A stretch of DNA of 56,108 nucleotides from the NCBI GenBank assembly GCA_964345975.1, contig CAYFSS010000011.1, positions 1 to 56,108 on the forward strand, written 5' to 3'. Below are positions 35,359 through 43,957 of this stretch, one piece after another. Source of the stretch: CAYFSS01 sp964345975 (lineage in GTDB: Bacteria > Bacillota > Clostridia > Saccharofermentanales > Fastidiosipilaceae). The notes below the pieces were generated by a model. It made no database searches. It was not told where the DNA came from and saw nothing but the letters and a program-made list of their open reading frames with translations. A program made the translations under genes and the position numbers. Within the stretch, counting starts at the first letter, position 1; every line of letters begins with the position of its first letter.

Positions 35359-35899
35359 CGATAGCTCCTAAGATGATCTTATAGCGTTCCAGCTCGTTTC
35401 CCGAACCCGGTAAAACGACGCTCGATTCGTAGATCCCACCATTGTGTAAAATGACTTTACGACTTGCAATATTCTCTACCAAACACGACACGACAACTTC
35501 ATTTAGACCTTGCACATGGCACATTGGAAGGATGTCGCGAAGCATGCTCGTGGCATAGCCCTTGCGCCGTTCTGAAGGACAAACCGAATAGCCAATGTGA
35601 CCGAACAGCACGATATCATCCGTCCCGCCGTGCTTGAGATTAATGGCTCCCACAACTTTTCTGTCATGTTCTCTTACGTAGATGAATTGACTGACAGGGG
35701 AACACGCTTTGGGACACGTTTCAGGCGATGCAAAGATGTCTACTTGATCCAACCATTCACGTACCGACTTCATGTAGCGTAAAGACAATGAGCCGTCCAT
35801 GGATCCACCGTGAACGATAAATTCTTCACGAAAAGCACGGATCTCGTTTTCGTATTCAAGACTTGGCGAAATCAGTCTCACGATCTCGTTTGCTATCAT
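35348..35899 (-). CDS. GNAT-family acetyltransferase (paralogue 2)
   Basis: A 183-residue acetyltransferase with motif A GHIGYSVCPSERRKGYATSML. A longer frame opens at 36031, but its first 44 residues come from a 17-bp repeat array. I place the start at ATG 35899, where the last repeat unit supplies TTTGGAG 7-8 bases upstream. It forms a tandem pair with the overlapping paralogue at 34816 and probably arose by local duplication. Confidence 0.85.
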   Translation of the reverse strand: MIANEIVRLISPSLEYENEIRAFREEFIVHGGSMDGSLSLRYMKSVREWLDQVDIFASPETCPKACSPVSQFIYVREHDRKVVGAINLKHGGTDDIVLFGHIGYSVCPSERRKGYATSMLRDILPMCHVQGLNEVVVSCLVENIASRKVILHNGGIYESSVVLPGSGNELERYKIILGAIDGA

Positions 35900-35900
35900 T

Positions 35901-35968
35901 GTTCCGCTCCAAACACTGTTCTGCTCTAACCACCGTTCTGCTCCAAACACCGTTCTTCTCCAAACAGC
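35901..35968 (-). repeat. 17-bp tandem repeat carrying Shine-Dalgarno motifs
   Basis: Four units of exactly 17 bp on the plus strand: GTTCCGCTCCAAACACT, GTTCTGCTCTAACCACC, GTTCTGCTCCAAACACC, GTTCTTCTCCAAACAGC. Read on the minus strand each has a GGAG or near-GGAG core (unit two has AGAG), and the first unit ends 2 bases before the ATG of the acetyltransferase, so the ribosome binding site itself is repeated. Confidence 0.85.
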
Positions 35969-36146
35969 GTGTGCGTTAAGTGTTCGAATTATCCTCTTTC
36001 TACAAGCGTCTGTCAGACAGCTGCACCACATCTGAGCAGGACCTGAAGCCCATATGGTAATATTTGCGAGTGAATCCTTATGGCTTCACCCTTTTGTTGC
36101 CCTACACTGACCGACATTCTTGCGAGAAGGAGGATGCCTCTCCGCC

Positions 36147-36728
36147 ATGAAGAAGAATCAAGGCCCTTTGCGCGATGTCCTCATTATTGATGCGCAAAAC
36201 GACTACGTCTCCGGCGTCCTCGCCTGTCTCAATGCCGTGCCTGCAGTAGAAAAGATCGTGCAGTATTTGAATCGAAATCAAACGCTACGAACCTTCTATT
36301 CGCTGGATTTCCATCCCCCGAGCCATTGTAGCTTCGACACAGAGGGTGGTTTGTTGCCCAAACATTGTGTCCAAGAAACGGATGGTTGTGAAGTTTCCTG
36401 GCAACTTCATGAAGAGCTCAGAAACTCGCTGCAGAAACCTAGAGCTGACAATTGCTTCTATAAGGGGCAAAATGAAGTTCTGGATGAATACTCTGCGTTC
36501 GACGGTCGAACGACCGATGGTCGACGTCTCCGCGATGAATTGGGCAATGCCATTCTTCTCTGCGGTATGTCGACGGAATATTGTGTGAAAGAATCGGCTG
36601 AGGCCTTTGCTTCGGCCGGTTTCGATGTTGCCCTCTATGTCCCGGGCCTGGCTTGGATCGACCGGAGGAATCATCTTGAGGTTTTGAACGTATTAGCCGA
36701 ACAGGGCATTCAACTTATCCACCATTAG
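36147..36728 (+). CDS. pncA: Nicotinamidase / isochorismatase family hydrolase
   Basis: A 193-residue hydrolase converting nicotinamide to nicotinate in NAD salvage. It has DVLIIDAQNDYV (catalytic Asp), SLDFHPPSHCSF (Asp-x-His…His metal site), FYKGQN (catalytic Lys) and LLCGMSTEYCVKESA (nucleophile Cys). A frame with TTG start opens at 36120. I prefer ATG 36147, although the AAGGAGG is 13 bases away, because family proteins begin just before the catalytic strand. Other isochorismatase-like amidases remain possible. Confidence 0.85.
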   Translation: MKKNQGPLRDVLIIDAQNDYVSGVLACLNAVPAVEKIVQYLNRNQTLRTFYSLDFHPPSHCSFDTEGGLLPKHCVQETDGCEVSWQLHEELRNSLQKPRADNCFYKGQNEVLDEYSAFDGRTTDGRRLRDELGNAILLCGMSTEYCVKESAEAFASAGFDVALYVPGLAWIDRRNHLEVLNVLAEQGIQLIHH

Positions 36729-36828
36729 TAGACGAAACGAGACCGCTGAAGTTTCATGAACATCGGTGATCCGTCCAAGCTCAGGTGGATTGAGGACGGC
36801 TCTTTAGAGATCATAATCGGAGGATCCA

Positions 36829-37773
36829 ATGCTCCAAACACATCTACAGAAACTGCATGAAGTTTTGCAGAACATCAAACGCGTTGTCGTTGGGCAAGAT
36901 CAGGCGATCGAGCTCATTCTCATTGCCCTCTTGGCCAGAGGTCACGTCCTCATGGAAGACGTCCCCGGCATCGGTAAGACGACGCTCGCCAGATCTTTGG
37001 CAAAATCACTCGACTTGGATTTCGGTCGAATTCAGTTCACGCCGGACGTCATGCCCTCGGATATCACCGGCTACAACGTCTACAATCCTCAGAGTGGTCA
37101 ATTTGAATTTCACCCCGGCGCAGTCATGTGCCAGATCCTCCTCGCGGACGAGATCAACCGATCCTCACCCAAGACCCAATCGGCTTTGCTGGAAGCCATG
37201 CAGGATCAGCAGGTCACGGTTGACGGTGAAAGCTATACGTTAAAGAGCCCTTTCATGGTTCTTGCGACCCAAAACAGCATCGAGCAGCTCGGAACCTACC
37301 CCCTACCGGAAGCTCAGCTCGATCGTTTTATGATGAAGTTTTCCCTGGGCTATCCCGGCTTGGGTGAAGAGATTCAGATCTTCCGTCTTCACGGCAGCGA
37401 ATCTCCCTTAGAGACCCTAAGATCCGTTCTCACGGAAGCGGAAGTTCTTGCGATGCAAGAAGCAAGCTCCCAAATATACTGCGCACCCCAGATCGAAGAG
37501 TACATCGCACGAATCGCCCAAGCTTCACGCCAACATCGTGACTTACGACTCGGCATCAGCCCACGCGGTTCACTCCTCCTACTCCAAGCAGCCAGAGGTC
37601 GTGCGATGCTCCACGAAAGAGATTACGTCGTCCCTCGTGACATCCACTTCCTTGCTCCCTTCGTCCTTTCCCACAGAATCATGCTCAGCGAAGCAGCTCA
37701 ACTCTCGGAGCTTAGACCTGATGACATCTTGGCCCAGCTCCTCCAAGAGATCCCCGTCCCACCGGCACAGTAA
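36829..37773 (+). CDS. MoxR-family AAA ATPase
   Basis: A 314-residue AAA+ chaperone-like ATPase. Walker A is EDVPGIGKTT at 43-52; Walker B is LLADEINRSSPKTQSALLEAM. MVLATQNSIEQLGTYPLPEAQLDRF holds sensor 1 and the arginine finger region. ATG follows CGGAGGATCCA. It is the first gene of a MoxR-DUF58-transglutaminase operon, a widespread arrangement thought to assemble or activate a protein complex at the membrane. Confidence 0.95.
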   Translation: MLQTHLQKLHEVLQNIKRVVVGQDQAIELILIALLARGHVLMEDVPGIGKTTLARSLAKSLDLDFGRIQFTPDVMPSDITGYNVYNPQSGQFEFHPGAVMCQILLADEINRSSPKTQSALLEAMQDQQVTVDGESYTLKSPFMVLATQNSIEQLGTYPLPEAQLDRFMMKFSLGYPGLGEEIQIFRLHGSESPLETLRSVLTEAEVLAMQEASSQIYCAPQIEEYIARIAQASRQHRDLRLGISPRGSLLLLQAARGRAMLHERDYVVPRDIHFLAPFVLSHRIMLSEAAQLSELRPDDILAQLLQEIPVPPAQ

Positions 37774-37785
37774 GGATCATTGCTC

Positions 37786-39447
37786 ATGCTGCCACGTGCC
37801 AAACTCATTCCCTATTTGGGACTTGTGTTTTCCGCCTATGCGGTCTACAGCTTCATGGACGAGCCCATCTTCAAGTTACTCTTCATCTTCCTGCTCATTC
37901 TCCCTTTAGTCTCAGGGCTCCTACTTCTCTTCACCAGGCGTGCCCTCCAGTGGGAAATTGTTCCGCTGCGAAGTGAAGGGCGTCGTCTGGACGAAGTCAT
38001 CTATCTTCTCAAGATAGAAAACCGCTTGCCACTTGTCCTGCCACGCATTCGTTTCCTCCTGGCGGCGAAAATTCATCCCCGCGCCTTTGTGATGCGCCAA
38101 GCCGATCTCCTTGAGATCGGTGCCTTAGGTTCGCTCGAACCTATCGATGTCCTCGCTCGTGCCATGCGTCAATCATCGCCTGAATCCTTGACCCTCGAAC
38201 AATATCGCGAACGTTCCGGCATTCTTCGACAGATTCCAACCAGGCGAGCGCTCGGTCAAAACCTCGACTTGCCTGAGACAGCTTTCTTGAACCTACAACT
38301 TGCAGGTCGCGAAGAAGCAATCTATCAGCTGACGTTCCTCCCCGGTCACTGCGGCATCGAGCGCTTGGAGGCGGTCCACGTGAGAATGGACGATATGTTC
38401 TCCTTTTTCACCACAAAAGCCCCCATCAACACCCAACAAAGTCGGGACTATACCATCCTGCCTAACCCAGTCTTCTTCCGAGCCCGCGTCAGCGAAGATC
38501 TCCCGGACCCTCAACCGATAGACGTTGAACGGTGGACAGATCGCATCGGCAACGAAGTCAATGCCTTGGCAAACATCAGAGCCTGGCGCCCCGGGGATAG
38601 GATGAAGGATATCCACTGGAAGGTTTCGGCAAAAGCCCAGGAGTTCCTCGTCAAAGAATACGAGGATCCCCGGAAAGGCTCTATTCTCTTCCTCCTCGAC
38701 CCCTATTGGCCGGGTGCCGTCGAGACGGCCGGTCGTCCTGACTTCAAAGACGAATTCTGTGAAGTGACATCCGCTTTGTTTACTGCCATGCAGCGCAAGG
38801 AAGGTCCCTTCACCCTTAGACACTTGGATCAGAGGATGGAGACGCCGGGCGAAGGGCACTCCGCACGCCCAGTCGATCGTTATCTGGCAGGTCTTCGTTT
38901 CCGCAGTCTCCACGAAGAAGATCAAGTGCGAGGGAGCGGCGAAGCATACTTTGAGCAACTCACCGATATGAAGACTCAGCGTTCGCCCATCGGTCCCCCA
39001 AGCTTGGCGAAGATGCTCACCGACGAATACAAGCTTGAAAGCTGGCGCGCTATCGTGATCATCACAGCCAACGTAGGCCGACCTTTAGCCGAAAGTATCC
39101 TGCGCATTTTGCGAGAGCGAACCGCTCAGATCGTCTTGGTCTCAGCGGAACCGGCGGACTACTTGACCGCCAGGTTTGCCTTGGAGCGTGGCTCAACGCA
39201 AGGACCCTCAGAGCGCTTGATAAGGCGAGCAGAACTGGCGCTTGCCGAAGCGGAAGAACTCCAACACCTATCGCTTCGAGACCTCTTTGACTCAGCCAAC
39301 GAGCATCAGACTCACCCTCTGGCGCTCCATGAAGAAAGTTTAAGGCGTTTCAGAGCCAGTGGCGGTCTGGTCTTCCGGGCCCCGTTCCACTCCTTGAGCA
39401 AAGGTGAAGGGACAGACGATGAGTTGAGAGGAGGAAACCGTGGCTAG
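37786..39447 (+). CDS. DUF58 domain protein
   Basis: A 553-residue membrane protein with two N-terminal transmembrane helices and the DUF58 core IRAWRPGDRMKDIHWKVSAKAQEFLVKEYEDPRKGSI near its middle, followed by a vWA-like region. I use ATG 37786 (TAAGGATCATTGCTC upstream) over the TTG at 37780. It overlaps the transglutaminase gene by 8 bp. In this operon family the DUF58 protein is the presumed client or partner of the MoxR ATPase. Confidence 0.92.
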   Translation: MLPRAKLIPYLGLVFSAYAVYSFMDEPIFKLLFIFLLILPLVSGLLLLFTRRALQWEIVPLRSEGRRLDEVIYLLKIENRLPLVLPRIRFLLAAKIHPRAFVMRQADLLEIGALGSLEPIDVLARAMRQSSPESLTLEQYRERSGILRQIPTRRALGQNLDLPETAFLNLQLAGREEAIYQLTFLPGHCGIERLEAVHVRMDDMFSFFTTKAPINTQQSRDYTILPNPVFFRARVSEDLPDPQPIDVERWTDRIGNEVNALANIRAWRPGDRMKDIHWKVSAKAQEFLVKEYEDPRKGSILFLLDPYWPGAVETAGRPDFKDEFCEVTSALFTAMQRKEGPFTLRHLDQRMETPGEGHSARPVDRYLAGLRFRSLHEEDQVRGSGEAYFEQLTDMKTQRSPIGPPSLAKMLTDEYKLESWRAIVIITANVGRPLAESILRILRERTAQIVLVSAEPADYLTARFALERGSTQGPSERLIRRAELALAEAEELQHLSLRDLFDSANEHQTHPLALHEESLRRFRASGGLVFRAPFHSLSKGEGTDDELRGGNRG

Positions 39448-42067
39448 AAGAAATACCTCCCCCCAGCCTGATCATCATGGGAAAGATCCGATCAATGCAC
39501 CGACGGTTCAAGCCTCTTTGAAGGATGATCAGAAGAAGGAAATCAAGAAGCTTCAGGACCGCCTTCTGAAACCCGAACTCAGAAGAGCTCTCTTCCTCCG
39601 CCTCTTCTTTGCTTGGGGCTTTGCCTTCTCATTCAGTCAGATGTATTTCCCTATGCTTTGGATGCCGGCAAGGCCTCTGCAAAATGCCCTATGGATTGCC
39701 CTGAACCTCGTTGTCCTCCTAATCCTCAGCTACAACAAATTCCACAGCCTCATTAGTTTGGGACTAGCCGGCATAGCTGCCGCTATCTTCTTCCTGACAG
39801 GGAACCGGGCGGGATTATTCCAGAGTCTGATCCGTCAGATCAGCGACGTTATCCAAGTCCTAAACGATCAATCGCAAGCCATTTTTGATGCCGGAGTCTC
39901 TCCTGAACAATGGTCATATTCGCCGGATGTCTTCCCATATGTCGTCCTCGTCCAGCGCTTCATCAGTTCAGCATTAGCGATCTTGGCCTATCTCACAGTC
40001 ACGCGATATCCCGTCCCTTTATTGCTTTCCAGTCTGCTCCTCCTCTTCCTCCCTATCACCTATATGGCACCCTCCTCTGTCCCCATCGTTTGGGCTATTC
40101 CAACAGCCCTCTTTGCGATCCTCGCAGGTCTTTCAGAGCACAATGTAGCTTGGAGCAGTCATTTCGATCCGGCGATTAAGGCGTATCATCCCAAATTCTC
40201 CTTACCTCGGTTTACGAAATTTGCCGCTCAGTCGTTCATTCCCGTCCTCATAGCAGCGATCATTGCACTGGCTATCATCCCGACCTTCAGCCATAGAGAT
40301 CTCTTCTCGCCCACGCTCCAAGGATTCATGGATGACTTGAGTTCTATGCTCCCTCGTTCTTACCTGGAGAAGCTCAGCATCAATGATTTCAGCCTCAGTG
40401 AAACCGGTTACTACCCTCTGGATACAGAACTCGGGGGTCATGTCGAGCTCGTTGAAGATCCCGTCTTCGACATCTCAGGCGAATCCGGAAACCTCTTGGC
40501 AGGCGTCTACTACGACAGCTATTCCGGAATCCTCTGGCATCGAACGGTCAATAACCCCTATTATCGTTTCAATTCTGTGCTCGATAGAAGGGTACAAAAC
40601 AGAGTCTTTCCGAGATCCACACCCTGGATTGAACAAGAACGAGGACGCTTCGATCGCTGGTCGAACAACGTCAGCTATGAGATCACGCCCAAGATCAACA
40701 CCCAGGTCATCTTCCAATCCGGCATCACGCAAAGGGTGAATCAGGAGCGTGCCAACACGCAATTGCTCTACTACAACATGGCACGAAACCTCTATAGTCG
40801 TTCGCCGTTTGCACAAAACGCACCAATAGAGATTTCGAGTGTTGTGCGCCGCAGTCCCTTCGAAGCCACCCAAGATGAGCAGATCTTGGCAGAGATCGAG
40901 TCGTTGAAGTCGGAAAACATCCCCGTCCCACAGCAAGAGTGGAACTTCGTCAACGATGCCTATCTCCAGCTCCCGGACTATGACATGTACCGTCCCGGCG
41001 GTTACGTCTATCAGTTGACGCAGCAGATTGCCGGGGGCTATGACAATCCCATCGATCAAGTTCAAGCCATCAAGGACTTCCTTCAAGGCGGGGGCTATGA
41101 ATACACTCTGACACCACCGCCTCGCCAACCCCATCTAGACTTCGTCACGGACTTCCTTCAACAGGGCTACGGCTACTGCGTCCACTTTGCAAGTACCGGT
41201 ACCTTGATGTATCGCCTCCTCGGCATTCCGGCTCGGTACGTCGAAGGCTTTGCGATCCCGCGGGAAGGACAAGAAGCTCTCCTAGCCGGCGAAACCTTTG
41301 AAGTTCAAGAACTCCATGCCCATGCCTGGGTTGAGGTCTACTTGAACGGTCTTGGCTGGGTCTCCGTCGATCCCACTCCAGGCGGAGTAGACTCTGCCGT
41401 TAATCAGTCGAAAGATCCGCCGGAACCTCCGCCGACAGAACCCACAACGACGCCGGAACCGACAACGACGCCGACAACGACGCCCGAGCCGACCACGACG
41501 CCGACAACGACGTCACCCGACCAAACAACAGCCCCCGAAGATAGAGACGATGACGATCGACGGGATCCGCTTCCCCTTTGGCCACTTCTCTTCATTCCGT
41601 TAATTCTTCTGGCGGTGACAGCTTACATCCTCTATCGCAGGTATAAGCAAAGATTGCTTGAGCGTTTACACGATAGAGATTGGATGGCGGAACGTTATCC
41701 CGATCCGGGAGATCGCTTAGCTGCTTATTGGGATTTCATCCGTGAATTGATTCTTTCAGACGGTGCTTCTGCATTCACGAAAATTGACGGCCGTTTGAAG
41801 CACGCCAGGGGCGGGATTGAAGAAGAACTCCAACAGATCACAGAGAGTTCACGCCACGAAGCGTACAGCTCTGACGTGAAGGACCAAATAAAGGATCTCG
41901 CCGGGTTAGTCTCCAGAGACTACTTCAGTCAACACGAGGCAGATACGGCTGACCTTGATAGAGCTGCCGATCTCTTCGATGAATTAGACGATAAACTCCA
42001 GTCTGAACTTTCGTCGAAGGATTACTACAAACAACGCATCCGTGTTCAGGAGCGTCTGCGCCGTTAA
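39440..42067 (+). CDS. Membrane-bound transglutaminase-like protein
   Basis: An 875-residue protein: about six N-terminal transmembrane helices, an extracytoplasmic transglutaminase core with triad Cys580 (GYGYCVHFA), His628 (HAHAWVEV) and Asp644 (SVDPTPG), a Thr/Pro linker (TTTPEPTTTP repeats, 41434-41530), one more helix and a cytoplasmic DUF4129-like tail. GTG start with GAGGAGG 6 bases upstream. The triad is intact, so it may be a protease or crosslinking enzyme at the cell surface. It is the last gene of the MoxR operon. Confidence 0.94.
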   Translation: MARRNTSPQPDHHGKDPINAPTVQASLKDDQKKEIKKLQDRLLKPELRRALFLRLFFAWGFAFSFSQMYFPMLWMPARPLQNALWIALNLVVLLILSYNKFHSLISLGLAGIAAAIFFLTGNRAGLFQSLIRQISDVIQVLNDQSQAIFDAGVSPEQWSYSPDVFPYVVLVQRFISSALAILAYLTVTRYPVPLLLSSLLLLFLPITYMAPSSVPIVWAIPTALFAILAGLSEHNVAWSSHFDPAIKAYHPKFSLPRFTKFAAQSFIPVLIAAIIALAIIPTFSHRDLFSPTLQGFMDDLSSMLPRSYLEKLSINDFSLSETGYYPLDTELGGHVELVEDPVFDISGESGNLLAGVYYDSYSGILWHRTVNNPYYRFNSVLDRRVQNRVFPRSTPWIEQERGRFDRWSNNVSYEITPKINTQVIFQSGITQRVNQERANTQLLYYNMARNLYSRSPFAQNAPIEISSVVRRSPFEATQDEQILAEIESLKSENIPVPQQEWNFVNDAYLQLPDYDMYRPGGYVYQLTQQIAGGYDNPIDQVQAIKDFLQGGGYEYTLTPPPRQPHLDFVTDFLQQGYGYCVHFASTGTLMYRLLGIPARYVEGFAIPREGQEALLAGETFEVQELHAHAWVEVYLNGLGWVSVDPTPGGVDSAVNQSKDPPEPPPTEPTTTPEPTTTPTTTPEPTTTPTTTSPDQTTAPEDRDDDDRRDPLPLWPLLFIPLILLAVTAYILYRRYKQRLLERLHDRDWMAERYPDPGDRLAAYWDFIRELILSDGASAFTKIDGRLKHARGGIEEELQQITESSRHEAYSSDVKDQIKDLAGLVSRDYFSQHEADTADLDRAADLFDELDDKLQSELSSKDYYKQRIRVQERLRR

Positions 42068-42105
42068 GCGATTCCCGGCGAGGCACGACATCTATACTCG
42101 ATGAA

Positions 42106-42156
42106 GAACTAAGGGGTTCGGGGTGCACATCCTGAGCCCCTTAGTTCATTTATTTC
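42106..42156 (+). terminator. Terminator of the MoxR operon
   Basis: GAACTAAGGGG pairs with CCCCTTAGTTC, with further inner pairs, followed by ATTTATTTC. Confidence 0.8.
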
Positions 42157-42241
42157 AAGAAGATTTTAATGTAGGTAAACCTAATCCGATCCGGAATGTG
42201 TTAGCCATCTCTCAACATCTGATACAAAGGAGATGATGAAC

Positions 42242-42736
42242 ATGAAGAAATTCGTGACGTTCATAATGACATTTGCCATCCTCTTTGCTGTGGCGGCTTG
42301 TGACTCCGGTGCAGCAGAGCTTAAGAAGGCTCAGGAAACGGTCAGTACCCTGACAACAGCCATCAAGAATCTCGATCAACCAACCATTAGGAAAGTTGTC
42401 GCCTCAACCATCATCGATGATCTGGGCGAAGACGTGCCGGCAGATGAATTGGATCCGGCTTATAAGACTATCTATAGCAAATTCGATTTGGTTTACGAGT
42501 CGGGAGAAATCCCCAAGGGCGCAACGCAAGCTACGCTCCAATACATCAGTACATGGCCGGAACTTGATGAAGATACCTTCTACAGCCTCATAACAGATGA
42601 CGGGACCGATCCGGTTACGAAGATCGAAGACGTCAATGTCGTCGAAGTTCCGGTCAAGGTCGAAGTCGTCAAAGAGGGCAATGATTGGAAGGTCCTCAAT
42701 CTGGAAGAGATTATGTCAACCGGTCTTTGGTGGTAA
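42242..42736 (+). CDS. Small lipoprotein, unknown function
   Basis: A 164-residue lipoprotein. The signal is MKKFVTFIMTFAILFAVAA with lipobox VAAC and Cys20. The mature part is acidic with alternating strands and ends NDWKVLNLEEIM, a pattern seen in DUF4878/DUF5105-type small lipoproteins with an NTF2-like fold ('…DWKI…'). I use the third ATG (42242), which lies 9 bases after AAAGGAG; ATGs at 42233 and 42236 are too close to it. Single gene closed by a strong terminator. Function unknown. Confidence 0.85.
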   Translation: MKKFVTFIMTFAILFAVAACDSGAAELKKAQETVSTLTTAIKNLDQPTIRKVVASTIIDDLGEDVPADELDPAYKTIYSKFDLVYESGEIPKGATQATLQYISTWPELDEDTFYSLITDDGTDPVTKIEDVNVVEVPVKVEVVKEGNDWKVLNLEEIMSTGLWW

Positions 42737-42757
42737 ATCCAAGATTGTACGTTGAGC

Positions 42758-42792
42758 AAGAGGTTCTGAGATAATTCTCAGAACCTCTTTTC
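42758..42792 (+). terminator. Terminator of the small lipoprotein gene
   Basis: AGAGGTTCTGAGA pairs perfectly with TCTCAGAACCTCT, then TTTCT. Confidence 0.9.
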
Positions 42793-42848
42793 TATGGATA
42801 GCTCCGAGGGGCATTTGGAGCGAAATAGGGGCAAAGCTTAGCGAGGAT

Positions 42849-42888
42849 AAAACAAAGTCCCCGAGATGGGTAACATCATGCAGGGACT
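42849..42888 (-). terminator. Terminator of the 42923 membrane-protein gene
   Basis: On the minus strand AGTCCC (42888-42883) pairs with GGGACT (42861-42856), followed by TTGTTTT. Confidence 0.6.
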
Positions 42889-42922
42889 AAACTCGAAGGA
42901 AGTTAACGAAAGACTTAGGGTA

Positions 42923-43783
42923 TCAATACCTCGTATGCAAGGGGCGAGCCGTCAAACGACGACCATTTCCGACATAGCAAACCAAAGCCAGCAAGAAGGA
43001 TAAAGCTGCTGCCAAGCCAAGCACAGCGGCTAAGACCCCGGATTGATTGGTCACCAAGACTTGCACAAAGATCATCACTAGACCAAGACCTACACCAACG
43101 GGTAAGGCACAGTTTCTTGAACGACGGGTCCAGAAGAAAGAAAGGAGGATCATCACGACAACCATGGCAATCGCAATCCATGGAATGACGTTTGTGCCTA
43201 AATTAACGCCGGCATTCAAAACAACTGTAAAGAACTGCGTCACAGTCACCGTGATGAGCCAGCCGGTATCCAAGCCATAGCCCCAGGCAAGGGCTGCCTG
43301 CGCTTGGTCGATATCAAAGACGGATATCTGCACGGTTAAGCGATAACGAAAGAAGAGCAACGCTAACAAGCCGACCAAGGAAACAATAGGATAGCCCAAG
43401 AATCCACCGGCCATTGCAACGACGTCTGCCAAGAAAGCAAGCCAGATGGTGGGCGGTAAACGACGCAGGATGCGATCTTTGGCACTACGTTCCATGGGCA
43501 TGGCTAAGAAGGTATAACCAAAGATCAAGCAAGGGAAGATGATTACCCTAAGGGCTACTGCCAGCCAAGGGTATGGGATCAATGGATGAGAGAAGTCTTG
43601 TGAGCTGGGTAAAAACGGTGAGGTTCCCGGAATTGCATGAAAGACGCCTAGGAAGAAGGCAGCGAATGTCAGCATCGTTAAGCCGTTGTATATCCAAGCA
43701 AATTTTGCATATCCCGTTTCCTTGGGTGTTGGTGCCTCTGTGACCGGTTCTTGTTCTTGCCTGAGATTTGCTCTCTTAGCCAT
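42923..43783 (-). CDS. Polytopic membrane protein, unknown function
   Basis: A 286-residue integral membrane protein. After a 25-residue polar head there are about eight hydrophobic segments covering most of the chain (for example WIYNGLTMLTFAAFFLGVF, VALRVIIFPCLIFGYTFLA, VVMILLSFFWTRRS, VLAAVLGLAAALSFLLALVC). No transporter or enzyme motif is recognised. TspO-like proteins have a similar size and helix density but the diagnostic tryptophans are missing. AGGAAAAGAG precedes the ATG. Confidence 0.8.
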   Translation of the reverse strand: MAKRANLRQEQEPVTEAPTPKETGYAKFAWIYNGLTMLTFAAFFLGVFHAIPGTSPFLPSSQDFSHPLIPYPWLAVALRVIIFPCLIFGYTFLAMPMERSAKDRILRRLPPTIWLAFLADVVAMAGGFLGYPIVSLVGLLALLFFRYRLTVQISVFDIDQAQAALAWGYGLDTGWLITVTVTQFFTVVLNAGVNLGTNVIPWIAIAMVVVMILLSFFWTRRSRNCALPVGVGLGLVMIFVQVLVTNQSGVLAAVLGLAAALSFLLALVCYVGNGRRLTARPLHTRY

Positions 43784-43957
43784 AAACTCTTTTCCTTTCC
43801 TAGCAGATCCTAAGAGATCCTGACGGATACTGTAGATATTCCTTTAGTTCGTAATATACCTAAGTCCATGGGACTTTTCCTTCATAGGAAACGAGTCAAG
43901 TTTAGCAGATCCGTTATACTCGACATCATGACTTCAGAAAGATTTACGAGGTGAAAT

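Noticed and set aside
38293..38958. 221-residue minus-strand open frame inside the DUF58 gene
   Set aside because: A shadow of the coding strand with unusual Cys/Phe-rich composition and no ribosome binding site.
40475..41134. 219-residue minus-strand open frame inside the transglutaminase gene
   Set aside because: It is antisense to a well-supported gene with an intact catalytic triad and has no family features.
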